Assembly: GCF_018687715.1 (NCBI RefSeq)
Contig: NC_056758.1
Location: forward strand, 29,390,967-29,454,966
DNA from: Carya illinoinensis
Taxonomy: Eukaryota > Streptophyta > Magnoliopsida > Fagales > Juglandaceae
DNA: 64,000 bases
Direction: 5' to 3'
Of this stretch, positions 1 to 11,740 are shown piece by piece. Within the stretch, counting starts at the first letter, position 1. Each line of letters opens with the position of its first letter. The notes beneath the pieces are model-generated. The model made no database searches, was not told the origin of the DNA, and was given only the letters and a program-made list of their open reading frames with translations. A program made the translations under genes and the position numbers.

Positions 1-2837
1 ACATTTTAGACATCTAGAGGACTTTGTTTTTCAAAATTCTGTGAAAAAACCATACCTTTTGAAGGACTAGACAATACTATCACCTTCTTCCCAGCATCCA
101 TGTTCCAGAAGCACCATTTAATTGCCTAATAAAACAAACTGTGGTAAACAATCAATCAGACCAAGCTTAAACGCAGTCTATCTCATAGTTCTCCACGCTG
201 CACCTCTCCCCCTCTTCCTTCAGTGCTCAAGTCGATTTAGATCCCTGATCCTCACATCCTTTCACTCCCATCCCTTCCCCCTTCTAACTTTTCGGATGCA
301 GTGAAGGCTCCATATGTCCACAGCTAAGCCTGATTATGCTCCTCAAGCACTTGTTTAAGTAATTCAAATTTCATTAAGAGCACAGCTCACTGTGAAACGG
401 ATATTCTCAACTAGCACTAAATATCATATACCAGTAACACTGGCAGCTGCTATCAATTGCCAGACATATCACAATACAGTTTATGGCAACTCACACCACC
501 CTGAAAATGCATGCATTGGTTTGAAAATATACACAATCCAACTATTGAATCTACAGTTATACACCATATATGAACTAATATCTTTTATATAAAAATCCTT
601 CTTTTTGGATTGGCAACAAGTGTCCAGGAACAAAGTCCTAACTAATCTTGTGGGGTGCACATGCTCTCAACTAGGAGTTTCCTACAAGTACACCTCAAGT
701 AATTCAAGAGGAAATTTCACTAGTCCAATGGCCCCTAGAAATTGTTTACACCCAAGGATTCAAACCTTAGACCTAGAAGGAGCATACTACCAACACCAAG
801 GATATTACCACTTGAGCCAACCCCTGGGCATTCAAAATCCAACTAATCTCTTGTATACAGCCCGTGTAATTGGACACATTTTGCATAGATTAATAAAGTT
901 AACTACATATAAAATAAATAAATCAAAATCACTATCAAGCAACCATCAGTGACATAGATGTCTCTTTTTTTAGTTTCATAAGTAATGCAAATCTATGTTA
1001 CTCTTTTTCAAGTTAAGAGTGACATAAATGTCTCTTAAAGTCAAAATTAGCACTTTATCTTCAACAAAATGGAGCATATTCATACCACATCAGTCTTCAT
1101 GTAGATGACTAAGACAATTCCCAGATTTATAATGTACAAAAAGCCGAACAAAATCTGCACCACCATAAAAGAATATTAACAATAAGGTAGTCATTTACTG
1201 TGGGACATACATGGATATCAATCTAAACTCTTCAATATACAAATGATTTCACTTCAGTATCGAAAGAAAAAAGAGGGGTTGGAGTGGGGGTGAGGGACAG
1301 AGGAGGTTACGATATCAGCTTATAATGGCATAACTGCAACCAAAATCACTCCCCTCAATTCAAGTTCTCATAGAAATCCACAGTGCATGACCACTCATTT
1401 TACTTTAAAACACATTAGCACAAGTTTTTGGTGCCAAGTGAACCAACTAGGCAGTCATTTTCATTGAGTCAAGCAAATACGAACAACTTCAATTTTATTT
1501 TTCAAAATAAAATTGAAGTACCTGAGCTGCAGAGACCTCCCCACCTGTAACATATTGAATTGCAGAATAAATATAGAGAAACCCAGCTGGATAGACCAGA
1601 GGCCCTGTGTCCCCTTTCAATTTGCTGTAATCCCTTTCTCCTCCAAGAAACCCACTTACCTGTTTCACAGACAGATCAAACGGTACTGACCCATTTCACC
1701 AAAATAAAAGTCATACCAAGCCAGAAAACAAAACTACTCAACACCTCATTTGGTGGTTTAGAACAACCAGACCAAGTTATACAAGGCCTTCAATCGAAAC
1801 TAATCACCTAACAAACACAAAAGATAAGTGTTAGGGGGAAAATGGGCAACACCAAGCGGGGCCCAATCGCAGGCCTCAAGCACCCCGAACGAGAATGGCC
1901 CAACTAACCGCACTCAAGCGAACCGGCGGGGTTTGGACAAGGAGACTTGCGCCCGAAGGAACGACTACTGATTCAGTTGGCACAGGGCAAGTCGGAATCA
2001 CCCACCCCTCCCTGACGCAATGCTGAGAGGGTTACCGTATTAAATGCAATGAAGTGGCCCCTCAAGGGACATGCCTGTGCCAGGCCCGGAATGCCATAGG
2101 GTCCAAGAGAGGACGTCACAGTAAACACGGTGATGTCTCCGTCAGAGCATGGGCAGGCGTCAGATTACCTAGGGAAAGGAAAGGCAGCCACTACGCTCTA
2201 AAAAATATACAGCATGCGGGAGGTAAGCCAAACGGTATGATCATCAGTCCAACTATCTCCTCTTCCTTTTTCTATATACCTTCCCTGTAAGAGGACGAAA
2301 AGGAACTAACTTTGGCATTGGAGGCTTTCCTGAATACTCAGGGGCCAGTCTGTTCACAGGTATTCAGCAGGACAGTGACCATACCGAAATTGACCTCAAC
2401 AGCAATACCAAAGAGCCCAATCAGTAGCTCAGAAATAAAAAATAGCGCCTTTAATATGGAATATTATTTATTTCATTCAAAGAATTAGAATTGGATTTTC
2501 TGTTTCGTTTTCTCGGGAACGAAACAAAGTCTAAAAAGACTTTGATTTGTTCGTTCGCATACCTGTGACATGTAAGCGTCCCAGTCAATCTTCGTATCTG
2601 AAACCAACAATCACAATGTCACAAAAAAAGGGTCATTTCAAGAGAGAACAAAAGAAAGAGATACAGAAAGGAAATGGATTATTTACAGGGAACGTAGGCG
2701 ATGATGAGAGAGACGAGGATGGAATCGGCCAAAATCAAAGCGAAAGCGAAGGGTACTTGAGGGTTTCTGAACAGTTTGGATGTCGGAGCCGTCGATCTCG
2801 GCGAGGGTTTCGCATGCAACGCCGATCGCGCCGCCAT
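1..2837 (-). CDS. ALG3: ALG3, Dol-P-Man:Man5GlcNAc2-PP-dolichol alpha-1,3-mannosyltransferase (5' part; gene runs off the left edge)
   Basis: ALG3 adds the first lumenal, Dol-P-Man-dependent alpha-1,3-mannose to the N-glycan precursor in the ER membrane. Four exons join in frame: 2837-2687, 2597-2563 (35 nt), 1659-1522 and 1154-1086, all with GT donors and AG acceptors, giving 131 residues of a family usually near 430. Exon 1 starts MAARSALHAK and holds the first membrane segment (VPFAFALILADSILVSLII). Exon 2 gives YTKIDWDAYMSQ, and exon 3 carries the family signature KLKGDTGPLVYPAGFLY near residues 77-93. Exon 4 is a second hydrophobic stretch ending MKTDV. The start is the first ATG in frame with the conserved core. 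The next expected exon (PWWALSLLCLSKR in relatives) is not found in 1-1085, so that intron exceeds 1 kb and contains a SINE. Intron 2 (1660-2562) holds an LTR-like insertion. Nothing in the visible exons is broken. Confidence 0.93.
602..829 (-). mobile_element. tRNA-derived SINE (copy 1, in ALG3 intron 4)
   Basis: Read on the minus strand, this begins with a pol III A box (TGGCTCAAGTGG, about 822-811) and a B box (GGTTTGAATCC, 766-756). It ends in an A-rich tail seen as plus-strand T. It aligns along its length with the copy at 59702-59923, with many substitutions and small indels, so it is the older insertion. No clear target-site duplication remains. The layout fits tRNA-derived plant SINEs of the Au type; the family name is inference. 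Confidence 0.8.
1829..2401 (+). mobile_element. LTR-like insertion (possible solo LTR) in ALG3 intron 2
   Basis: A GC-rich block of about 570 bp sits inside an AT-rich intron. It starts TGTTAGGGGG and ends CCTCAACA, which gives TGTT/AACA ends as in LTRs. A TATA-like TCTATATACC at about 2270 is followed by a downstream part resembling the R-U5 of Ty3/gypsy LTRs. The flanking pentamers (ATAAG and GCAAT) do not match, so either the target duplication has decayed or the ends are misplaced. No coding sequence is seen. Confidence 0.5.
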
Positions 2838-2990
2838 GGTTATTTTCTCTGTCGTTGCTCCCAGTCCCAGTACCAGAGAGTAGACGGCGTCGCGGAAGTA
2901 GTACGGATCGTTTGAGATGTTATTGGGCTTTAACGGTATCGAAGCTCGGATCGTTTTAGATGTTATTGGGCTTTAACGGTATTCGCAGAA
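2838..2990 (-). promoter_or_regulatory. ALG3 5' leader and proximal promoter with a 43-bp tandem duplication
   Basis: Upstream of the ALG3 start, a motif containing GATGTTATTGGGCTTTAACG occurs twice at 43-bp spacing (about 2904-2946 and 2947-2985). It differs by only one or two bases. The 2850-2900 part is GC-rich and TATA-less, as in many housekeeping promoters. Promoter function is inferred from position. Confidence 0.45.
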
Positions 2991-3530
2991 TTCATGCGAA
3001 TTCAGTCGATTGAATTCTGACCTGTTATGAAATAAAAATTAAATAAATATTATTTTTATAATATTATTTTTATTTTAACGGTAACTTTTATTTATAAACA
3101 TTATAATTGTAAACTATCACTATGCTATATCTAACTTAAGTGGATAAAATAAGAATGATTTTTATGTGTTTGATTTAAAAAGTTATTACAATAATATCAG
3201 TCTCCTTGTGCTGTAAACCCAAAGTACATTTGAACTTTTTAGGAGCATTTCTCTAAATTAGTCAATTGCAAAGATTGCATATATAATAACAAGATTTCAT
3301 TAAACAAATTTTCATAATTAATAAGTTTTTATTGTTTTACATTTTACTTTGCAAACATTCCCTAGAATTTCATCTGGGAGAAATTATTTTTACATGGTCT
3401 ATATGAAGTTTTTTACACCATTGCATCAGACATTGATCATATAACTACATTCCAGTAGATAAATCATATAACTAAAGTAATTAAAGAATATAAGAATAAG
3501 AAAAAATTTATTTATCATACATTTTGTCAT

Positions 3531-3645
3531 CATTCTCTCATCGTCTCATGATGTGACATTAGATGATAGATTCTTAAGTGAAATATAATAAATAGTCTCC
3601 AATTATCTAATGCCGCATCATGAGATGATGAGAAGATGATGAGAA
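3531..3645. repeat. Small foldback MITE
   Basis: The arms at 3531-3562 and 3606-3645 are inverted copies (TCTCATGATG...CATTAG against CTAATG...CATCATGAGA). A 9-nt length difference separates them and the loop is about 43 nt. There is no coding capacity. Confidence 0.6.
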
Positions 3646-4943
3646 TTGAAAGGACGAGTAACATAACTCTAAGAATAAAATTCTCATTTACATAAACTAC
3701 AATATCCAACAAATTGTAGATGAAGTTAAGTACTTGATTAGTTTAACTAACTTACACAATCTAATGCGGAGTGTTTTCGTAGTTGTTTAATAACAATTTC
3801 GATTTTGACTTCAAATTCTAAATTTTTTAACTCTAAATTAGAATCAGAGCTAAGACGAAAGATGGAGGAGTGATGACCAGTGGAGCCTTTTGAAATGAAA
3901 ACCAATTGGATGGTGAAACTTATGCAAATGATAAAAATTCATCACGTGAGAAATCTGACATTATCTATTAAAAAAATATACTCATCATTCCTACACACCA
4001 CATGTAATTTTTTATTTTTTTATTATCTAACACCTACACTCCAACTCTTCATGTTCTCTTCCTTTTTTTCATTCATTTATTGTAGTTTTTCTTTCTCCCA
4101 AAGATCTTGCTGGTGAGATCGATGTAGTGTACCGATCACTTTATTTTGTATTTATTTATTTCTATGTTTTTTATATTAATTTTAAAAAATATATTAAAAA
4201 AACATAAAAATTCATAAAAACAGAAAAATACAAAATGAAGTGATCCGTATACATCATCGATCGAAAGCGTAAGTTAAAAAAGCATTATCCATCTCCTAAT
4301 GCATAATCCATGATCCAATACCAATGCTATCTTGGTACTTGTTAGAGCAATCACATTCTTAATGTTTGGTTAGCCATTTTGCATTTTTAACAACAATTCA
4401 AAATATTTACTTTAATTCAGAGTATATGCAAAATAAATAAATGTAAAATATAATTTTGTACAGTGATTCTTTATAGCTAAATAAGTACTAATTTTAGAAA
4501 GTATAGTATTGAAAATATGAGATATAGGTTCTCATAAGCAATTTTAAAAAAGAAAAGCATAATACTTATTATTTTACATATAAATTTTGTTGATTATATT
4601 ATATGCTCTATAAATGTTACATATCTTCTCACCTACACCCTAACCATAAATATTTAGGCAAGATGGATTAGAATTTAAGTTAGGATAATGTTTTATCTAC
4701 AAAAGGTGGCCACCGATTATACTTTTTTATTTTTTTTAATATATATTTTTTTATTTAATGATTAAAAAATATTTTTAAATGATGTCGTGCTTTTTTTTTT
4801 AAAAAATATTAAAATATATATATATAAAATGAAAAAAAAAAAATTGCCTTTTCGGTAGCATTTCTATGTGGACATAGCAGCATCCTTTAAGTTATAACAT
4901 TGTGAGATGAATCCTATAATATATATTATCATACACTTAAGGG

Positions 4944-5312
4944 CATGTTCGGATACGTAGAGTATTTTAGAATTTTGTGAATAGTAATGAAATGATTTGA
5001 ATGAATATATTTTATTAGATTTTAGAAAATGAGAAAAAAATTAACTAAAAATATATTTTAAAATAAATACTGTATCGAAGTTTGTAAAAGTGAATAAATA
5101 AAGTTAAAAAAGTTAATATAAATTTTTAATATTATTTTTATTTTAAAATTTGTAAAAGTTGTATCGATTTTTATGTTTGACTAATTATTAGATAAAAAAA
5201 TAGGAATTTAAAATTAAAAAGTGTTTTATATTTAAGTGATATTGGGAATGAAGTTATAAAAAATTTTAAGTTTTTGAGATATTTTCATGTTTATCAAACT
5301 TACCCTAAATCT
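4944..5312 (+). repeat. MITE-like element of a dispersed family
   Basis: It begins GGGCATGTTCGGATACG and ends near TTATCAAACTTACCC, the usual look of plant MITEs whose ends read as gtttggata...tatccaaac. The internal order (GAATAGTAATGAAATG, then an AATATTATTTTTATTTT block, then TTAAGTTTTTGAGATA) is shared with the copy at 42660-43020. Confidence 0.5.
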
Positions 5313-5816
5313 TTTTATTTTTTATAATACCAAATATTTCATAAATATCTCTCTCGGCCTTTAAAGATTCTAAATAAACTGCAAGATTCTTTTAAATCGC
5401 GAGTGTCCAGCATCTAAGTTATAGTGAGTATGAAGACTAATGTGCTCTCACACAATTTTACCGTTCCATACTCTTATAGCACTCTCATTAGTTTCTTTAT
5501 CCAATTTTTTAAAATATATTATTAAAATATATTTTTTTATTTTAGATATTAATTTTTATAATATATCATATATCAGTTTATTTATTTTTTCTCTATATCA
5601 TTTAAATATTCTTTTTTAATATTTTTATTCATTTCAAATATTTCTTCTAACTACTAATAATATGCTCATATATATTGATATTTGCAATATCTCCCTGTGT
5701 ATAATATCATATAATTATTTCATATTTTAGATTAATTCAAATTTATAAGCCAAATCAAAATTAAAATTGACTCAAAATATAAAAAAGAGATTATATATTT
5801 GTAAGACTATCATTCA

Positions 5817-5939
5817 TTTTCGATAATTGTGAAAGAATATTCTCAAGATTTTCTTAGACATATTATGAGAATATCCATTTTTGATAATTGTGAAAGAATT
5901 TTCTCAACATATTCCTAAGTATATTTTGAGAATATACCT
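5817..5939. repeat. Two-copy tandem duplication, about 61-bp unit
   Basis: GATAATTGTGAAAGAATATT at about 5820 recurs with one change at about 5882. Both copies are followed by TCTCAA and a TTTTGAGAATAT-type end. Confidence 0.6.
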
Positions 5940-6097
5940 TAGTTTCGTATACTCAAAACTTCATCTATAAATAAGATCATTTGTTTTAAAATTTTACCAA
6001 CATTATCATTTCCTTTTCTTTACACAATTCTTCTAGTTCACCTTTCCATACACTCTTATGGATTCTGTCTTTGAGATTTTGACTCTTCATCGTCTAA

Positions 6098-6620
6098 TGA
6101 TGAGTCGACATTAATTTTAATTCTTGCCATGAACGAAGAACACTTGGATAGTCGTAAATTTCTATGGATGTTAAGGAGTATTGATTGCATATATTGGAAA
6201 TAGAAAAATTATCAAAGTTCATATAAAAGAATGCATTGTGGTCATATTCATGAACCAATGATAATTTTTGAAACTGTAGCGTCATACTATATTTGGATAT
6301 GACATACATTTTTTGGATTACCGGGCTCTCATAATGATATTAATGTACTAGAACATTATTATGTTTTTAAAGAGTTTGCTGAAAGATGTGCTCCTAAGGT
6401 TAACTACTCAATTAATGAAAATGACTACATAATGAAATATTATTTTGCTGATGATATATATCCTTAGTAGTCAACATTTTTCAAAACAATTCATACTCCA
6501 CAGGGAAGTAAGAAAAAATATTTTGATGCAGCTTCAGAGTTTGCAAAGAAAGATGTAGAATTGGCATTTGAAGTGCTTCAAGCATAATTTGAAATTATAA
6601 GCAAACATGCGACCTGGGTA

Positions 6621-6656
<36 letters not shown>

Positions 6657-6727
6657 GTCAAATGCTAAAGAAACGTATGATGGCATGCATAATTTTGCAT
6701 AATATGATTGTAGAAGATAAGTGACAT
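6098..6727 (+). pseudogene. PIF/Harbinger transposase, decayed
   Basis: Conceptual translation in shifting frames shows the plant PIF/Harbinger (DDE_Tnp_4) series: SIDCIYWK, CGHIHEP, GLPGSHNDINVLE, INENDYIMKYYFADDIYP, FFKTIHTPQGSKKKYFD and DVELAFEVLQA. The first D and the GSHND aspartate of the catalytic set can be recognised. In-frame stops (after IYWK, after IYP and after LQA) and a T run at about 6625-6653 that splits the C-terminal region make it non-functional. The N-terminal helix-turn-helix part is missing or unrecognisable. No terminal inverted repeats were located. Confidence 0.82.
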
Positions 6728-7800
6728 TCATATTTTCGAGTAGAAGACTTCATTGGATGTCATCTTATGATCGCTAAATTATCCTGTATCCATTTTGAAG
6801 GTTTTAATTCCAATTATTGAAAGCTTTGTGCTTTATTGAGTTCTTGGTTATTTTCCTTCTTAATGAACTTAATCCCTTTACTTTTCAGGTTATGCTAGGG
6901 AGCTTTTTTGGGAACATAATCGGATCTCTCACACCAAACATGAGCATACAAAATTGAGGATTGAATTGATATATTCATAGACTTTTCAAGCAAGTGTGGC
7001 CTTAATCTCTAAGATGAGTTATCTCCTTGGTAAACATTTAGTCAATATTCCGTATAAATTGACAAGTATCGAGCTTTTCTTGTCTATGAAAGAGGTAAGG
7101 AAAATTAATTATAATTTCTTTTTCTTGAGTTTTTAAACTTCCAGGTGAATTTAGTCATTATTGATTATGTTCATTTGATGTTCATATTTGCTTGGTTATG
7201 ATTGATGTGGATTTTTTGGTATTGCAATGTAATATATGTGTTTTTTTTTTCTTAAATGGGTTTGATTTAGACTAAATAAGATTATAGGGGGTAGTTCTGA
7301 CTGATGGTGGATGGTAGATGTTGGACTGTACTCCGATTTGTATTATGATTCATCTGTTTTAATATTTTCCATTCTTATAGTTCACATTTAGAAAGAACAC
7401 CACTTTATTATTGTATGAGTAATTAAATTTTTAGCTTGAACAATGAAAGAAAGAACAAAAATGGGATACCAAAGTAGAAATGAACATGGTATGGTCAGGG
7501 GTCAAGGAAGACTTCGTGTTATATCACACACATATATATGCACAGTAGAAGAATAAATTTAATGTATTCCTCAAACTTATTTTCTGCAGTCGTTCCATGA
7601 GTGTACCAAGTTTATAAAGCTCTAATCAATTCAAGATTGTCTCCACATGGTAGGTGAGTGTACTACATAGATAGTCTAGGGCCATACACTCAAACACAGA
7701 ACTTAGATGCCCTTTTTCATGAAAAACTAGTTTTTTAAAGAGAAATGTTATTGTATGTGTACTTGTTTTTGGGGTATATTTTCAACAAAGGTTAAGGACT
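6728..7800 (+). other. Unassigned spacer downstream of the transposase relic
   Basis: No gene is recognised. Sequence at 6885-7100 has somewhat lower AT content and may be more decayed transposon DNA, but no family motif can be read. The stretch ends at the ATATC target site of the solo LTR. Confidence 0.4.
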
Positions 7801-7805
7801 ATATC

Positions 7806-9966
7806 TGTGACGCCCCCAAATCCCCACGCCCGAACACGGGGAAATTGAGACGTCCGGATGGTGACAACCCGGGTCACCATCCCATCGACGGGTGCCGAGT
7901 GTGTGCAAGGCAACAGATGTGTACAGAGAAACACGCAGCGGATAAAGAAAGTCATAACTAAGTACCAGAATTTCTCTTAACGTAATACAAGCTGTTTAAA
8001 ACGTATATAGATAAATATTACAAAACACGAATACAGTTTTAAACAAATATAAAGATAGCATCAGCAACCCGGCGGAGCCGCATCCTCGGGCTCAGCCTCC
8101 TCCTCTTCGTCCTCTAACTCTGCACCAAAAGCTACGGAACCACGAATGGTACCGCAGGTAAGTAAAACCCAAACACTACCAGATAAAAACACATAAAACT
8201 CATACAAGATGCATGAAACATGCCCAATGCACAAAGCCCACAAAAACCCAAGTTTTCCACACACGCCAAAAACCCATTTGGCCCAAAAGCATATCCTTTC
8301 TGAAAAACATGCCAAAAGTCACATTTGGCCGCCAAAAGTCCATTTGGCCCAATATCTCGCCGGAAGTCCATCCGGCCCAATATCTCGCCAGAAGTCCATC
8401 TGGCCCACACCAAAAGTCCCATTTGGCCTCATAAACCATTATCCAATTTTAACCGTATGCACCATGACCTCCCCTAGGGGTCACCCGCACACCCTGGCTC
8501 CGGTGTCACACCGTAGAGTACCACCACGCATGTGACACCTAACGAGCGATGCCCAGTTCCGCGCCTCCCGCGCGTGCGTAGCCAAGCATCCTCTAGCCCT
8601 CGCCAGCGAAGGGCCACGGAGTCGGTGAGTAGGGCGATGCCCGGTTCCGCGCCCGGCGCGTTCGTAGCCAAGCATCCCCTAGCCCCACTCCCGTCATCTC
8701 TCTCGACAACTCAGGGGACATCACTCAGTTTATTCCGCTCCCGAGTGACCAGAGGAGCTCCACCGAGATAATAACCCATCCCGGCTTGGGCTCGTGATAC
8801 ACACGCACCCGTAAAACCACTCACGCCAATACACAGGCTTTTCACACGTGAACAAAAACACACATGCATGCACCATGAAATGCCAAATCAATGCATAATA
8901 AAATAACCAACCAACATAATCAATTAAACAGACAACTCCGTCCTCCATCCATCCGACCCCCGAAACTCCTCGGACTCAGTCCGGAATCAACAACCAACAA
9001 CAGTAAAATATTGAATGAGCAATATATATTTAAATCTGAAAATAGGGTTTGGAAAATACTTACAGCGCTATACGGAAATTTTAGAAAACAAGCGGCGTTG
9101 CAAGCAGCGGAAAAACAGCAACGTCACAGTGAAAATTCACTGTGGCCGTGGGTCTGAAAAACTCACTTTTGAACGGGGACAAACTAGGACACGAGATTGA
9201 TGGGGGATGGTCAATGGATGGTTGTGAAGCTAATGGAAGTGACGGACGGCCGTGGGTGGCGGCGGAATGGCCGGAAATGGCCAAAAAGAGCAAATCGGAA
9301 AACAAGCTCGTGGGAGCTGCTCCGGTGGTCGTTGGAGGCCGGAAATGGGTGGGTTAGGACGGCAAGGGACCGGTAATGAAGTGGTGAAGAAATGGTGGCC
9401 GGAGGTGGAGCGACGGCGGCGGATCGGAGTGAAATCCGTGGAGGCTTGTTGGGCTTTTTCCGGCCAAATGGCCGGCCGGTTGGGGGTGGTTTTCGGTGGG
9501 GAGGCGCACCGGAGGGAGGGGAAGAAAATGGGACCGGTGGGGGTCCGGTTGGTGGCCGGACGGCGTTGGGCTGGAGGAGAGAGAGAGACGACGCGGGGGA
9601 GAGGGAGGAAAGAGAGAGCTCGGGGGGGGGAGAGCCGATCGGGGAGAGAGAAAAAGAGAGAAAAAAAGAAAAGAAAAGAAAAAAAAGAAAGAAGAAGAAA
9701 AAAAAAAAAGGAAAAAGAAAAAGAAAGGAAAAAGGGAAAAGATGTAGGGAAAAGATGAGGTCCAATCCTCATTTCGGAAAGCAAAACTAACCCGCCAAAA
9801 AGATTAAAAACCACAAAACAACTAAATAAAACGCAACATCAAATAAACTAAATTAAATTGAAAACCAATTTTAAAAACGCGAATAAATTAAAATAAATAG
9901 CTAATATATTAATTAAAATAAAAACAAATATTACAGCGAAAATACACTCAAAAACGGGTCATCACA
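7806..9966 (+). mobile_element. Solo LTR (2,161 bp) of an LTR retrotransposon
   Basis: The block starts TGTGACGCCCCC and ends GGGTCATCACA, so the ends are TG...CA with a TGTGA/TCACA inverted match. It is flanked by a perfect 5-bp duplication, ATATC at 7801-7805 and 9967-9971, and composition changes sharply at both ends. No primer-binding site, gag or pol is present, so it is best read as a solo LTR left by LTR-LTR recombination. Short direct repeats containing CCATTTGGCC or CATCTGGCC lie at 8320-8430. A purine-rich tract occupies 9580-9745. The open frames inside (up to 194 codons at 9230-9814, minus) come from this biased composition. The family is not certain; long LTRs of this type occur in Ty3/gypsy elements. 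Confidence 0.85.
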
Positions 9967-9971
9967 ATATC

Positions 9972-11740
9972 TCCAACCGTGCAACCTATGGCTAGGCATT
10001 AAACCCAACCATCAATGACTATAAAGTGGTTTTTTGGCTACTTCATTATTCAGGTGTAACTTTGGAATAATAATAGGTTTTATTACCTAGCAACCAAGGG
10101 TGAAGAGAGTGCTCATTAATGGTGCCCCTACGCTCTTTATTACATCTCATATTTGTACATAGTGGATACGGCCTTAGGCTTGCATATTTTAATGTGCTCT
10201 CAATATTGTTCATGCTAGCAAATAAATTGTTCAACAACGAATTACATCTGCAAAAGAAATGTGGGAATACTATACCAAATCTCTTTGAGAGAAGACCAAC
10301 ATAGCAGCATCTTTAGAATGTCTCTTCATTCCCTAGATTCATTCGATCGCATCTGATCAAGGCTCTTTTTTTTTTTTTTTGGTCCTTCTTGAGTTTAAGA
10401 AACCCATAATATGCTTGATCACCTCTAAACCATGTGAAACACAAACTTTGTTGCTTCCACATTCTAGCACCAAAATGTGACATCAGCAAACACAAAAGAA
10501 AATGTATTGTCAAATTGTCTTCTCTTCACCCTCATGTTCAACTTTGGCCTAACTACTTTTCCAACAATACGTCTTTAAACCAAATCAATCATAGTCTTAG
10601 ATAATAATATGCTAGAGTAGTATACATCAAAAATCTATCTTAGAACATAGTCAAAGGTAAATAAGGGCACCTATAAATAAGAATGGGACACTATATGTGT
10701 GTTTAACCCAAGTCCCTCCATTTGCTCACCTCCAAGATGCCAAAGTGGATCTTGCCTCTAGCTAACTACAAGCTATGTCGATTATGGGGTGTCCATGCAT
10801 AGTCCTCTTAATATAATAAATCTCATCTTAACTCTCACTAAGACGACATATTTTTATATAATTCAACATATCCCTTTTGAACAGGTACCAAAAGACACAA
10901 TGTTTCATCTTTGCTTACTACCTCTTTGTAGTGTCAAAGGTGATCACTAGTATGAGTGAGTAAATTTAAACCTATTGACATACATATAAAAATCGTGTCA
11001 TATGATAAGGATAACTTTTAAAAACATATTCTATTACATTAATATCCCAAAAATGTTTATATTAATTTGTCTATTAAAATAGAAAATTACAATTACTATA
11101 TATAGATGGGACATATTAAAGACAAGAAAAAGACGAGAATGCCTTATTTTTAGGATTTTTTGAACCCAAGATGTATGTTTTCATGTGTGAAATATTTTTT
11201 CCACCATTCTCTTATACAAAGTGAATAGTGCAGATGAGTTGAGTTTTATCTTGGGTTGCCTTATTCCAATTACCTATAAAAGCAATACGAACAAAACAAG
11301 GAGAAACAAAAGCAATTGATAGAGTAAATCAAATGCTAAAAGAATTAACAAAAAATAAAATAGGTGAATGCATCTACCTTAAAAACTATAAAGGTTGATA
11401 CAGATGATAGCTTAGAAGAAGCGTTTTTTTAAACTACTTCTATCAAAGTAAGTTGGAAAATTTTCAACATCTAGAACTAAACAAAATAAAAAGTACAAGA
11501 CAACCCAACAAGCCTAACAAAAAATTGGTATCCTAGACCAACACATCTAGATATCCAATTTGAAGAAATAGGCTTTTAAAGTCAATTTTCAATATTTTTG
11601 CATAAAATATAAGATAGAACGTAGATTGTTTTTCTGAATAAGAAATCATTAATAAACTTCAACACATGACAATGGTAGCTAGCAAGTATTTAGTCAACCA
11701 AGAAATAAAATAACCAGAAGTAGTAGATCTACTCACAGAC
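9972..11740. other. Unassigned spacer with a possible Copia gag scrap
   Basis: AT-rich DNA with no intact gene. At about 10190-10320 on the plus strand one frame reads ITSAKEMWEYYTKSL, resembling the TAKEMWEYL block of plant Copia gag proteins, followed by a stop. This is too short to be sure. Nothing else is recognised. Confidence 0.35.

Larger units (their letters stand above)
2991..6090. other. AT-rich intergenic stretch
   Basis: No gene is seen. The stretch is low-complexity AT-rich DNA with the small MITE at 3531-3645, the MITE-like copy at 4944-5312 and a short tandem duplication at 5817-5939. Sequence near 4343 starts like a Tourist MITE end (TTAGAGCAATCACATT), but no partner end was found. 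Confidence 0.6.

Noticed and set aside
1..600. Further ALG3 exons
   Set aside because: No minus-strand frame matches the next conserved block of the family; short plus-strand frames here are intronic noise.
602..829. A tRNA gene, because A and B boxes are present
   Set aside because: The sequence cannot fold as a tRNA and recurs as a SINE with a target duplication at 59702-59923.
9211..9814. Overlapping open frames of up to 194 codons on both strands
   Set aside because: They lie in the purine/pyrimidine-skewed end of the solo LTR, are Phe/Leu/Ser/Pro or Lys/Arg/Glu/Gly low-complexity, and have no domain.
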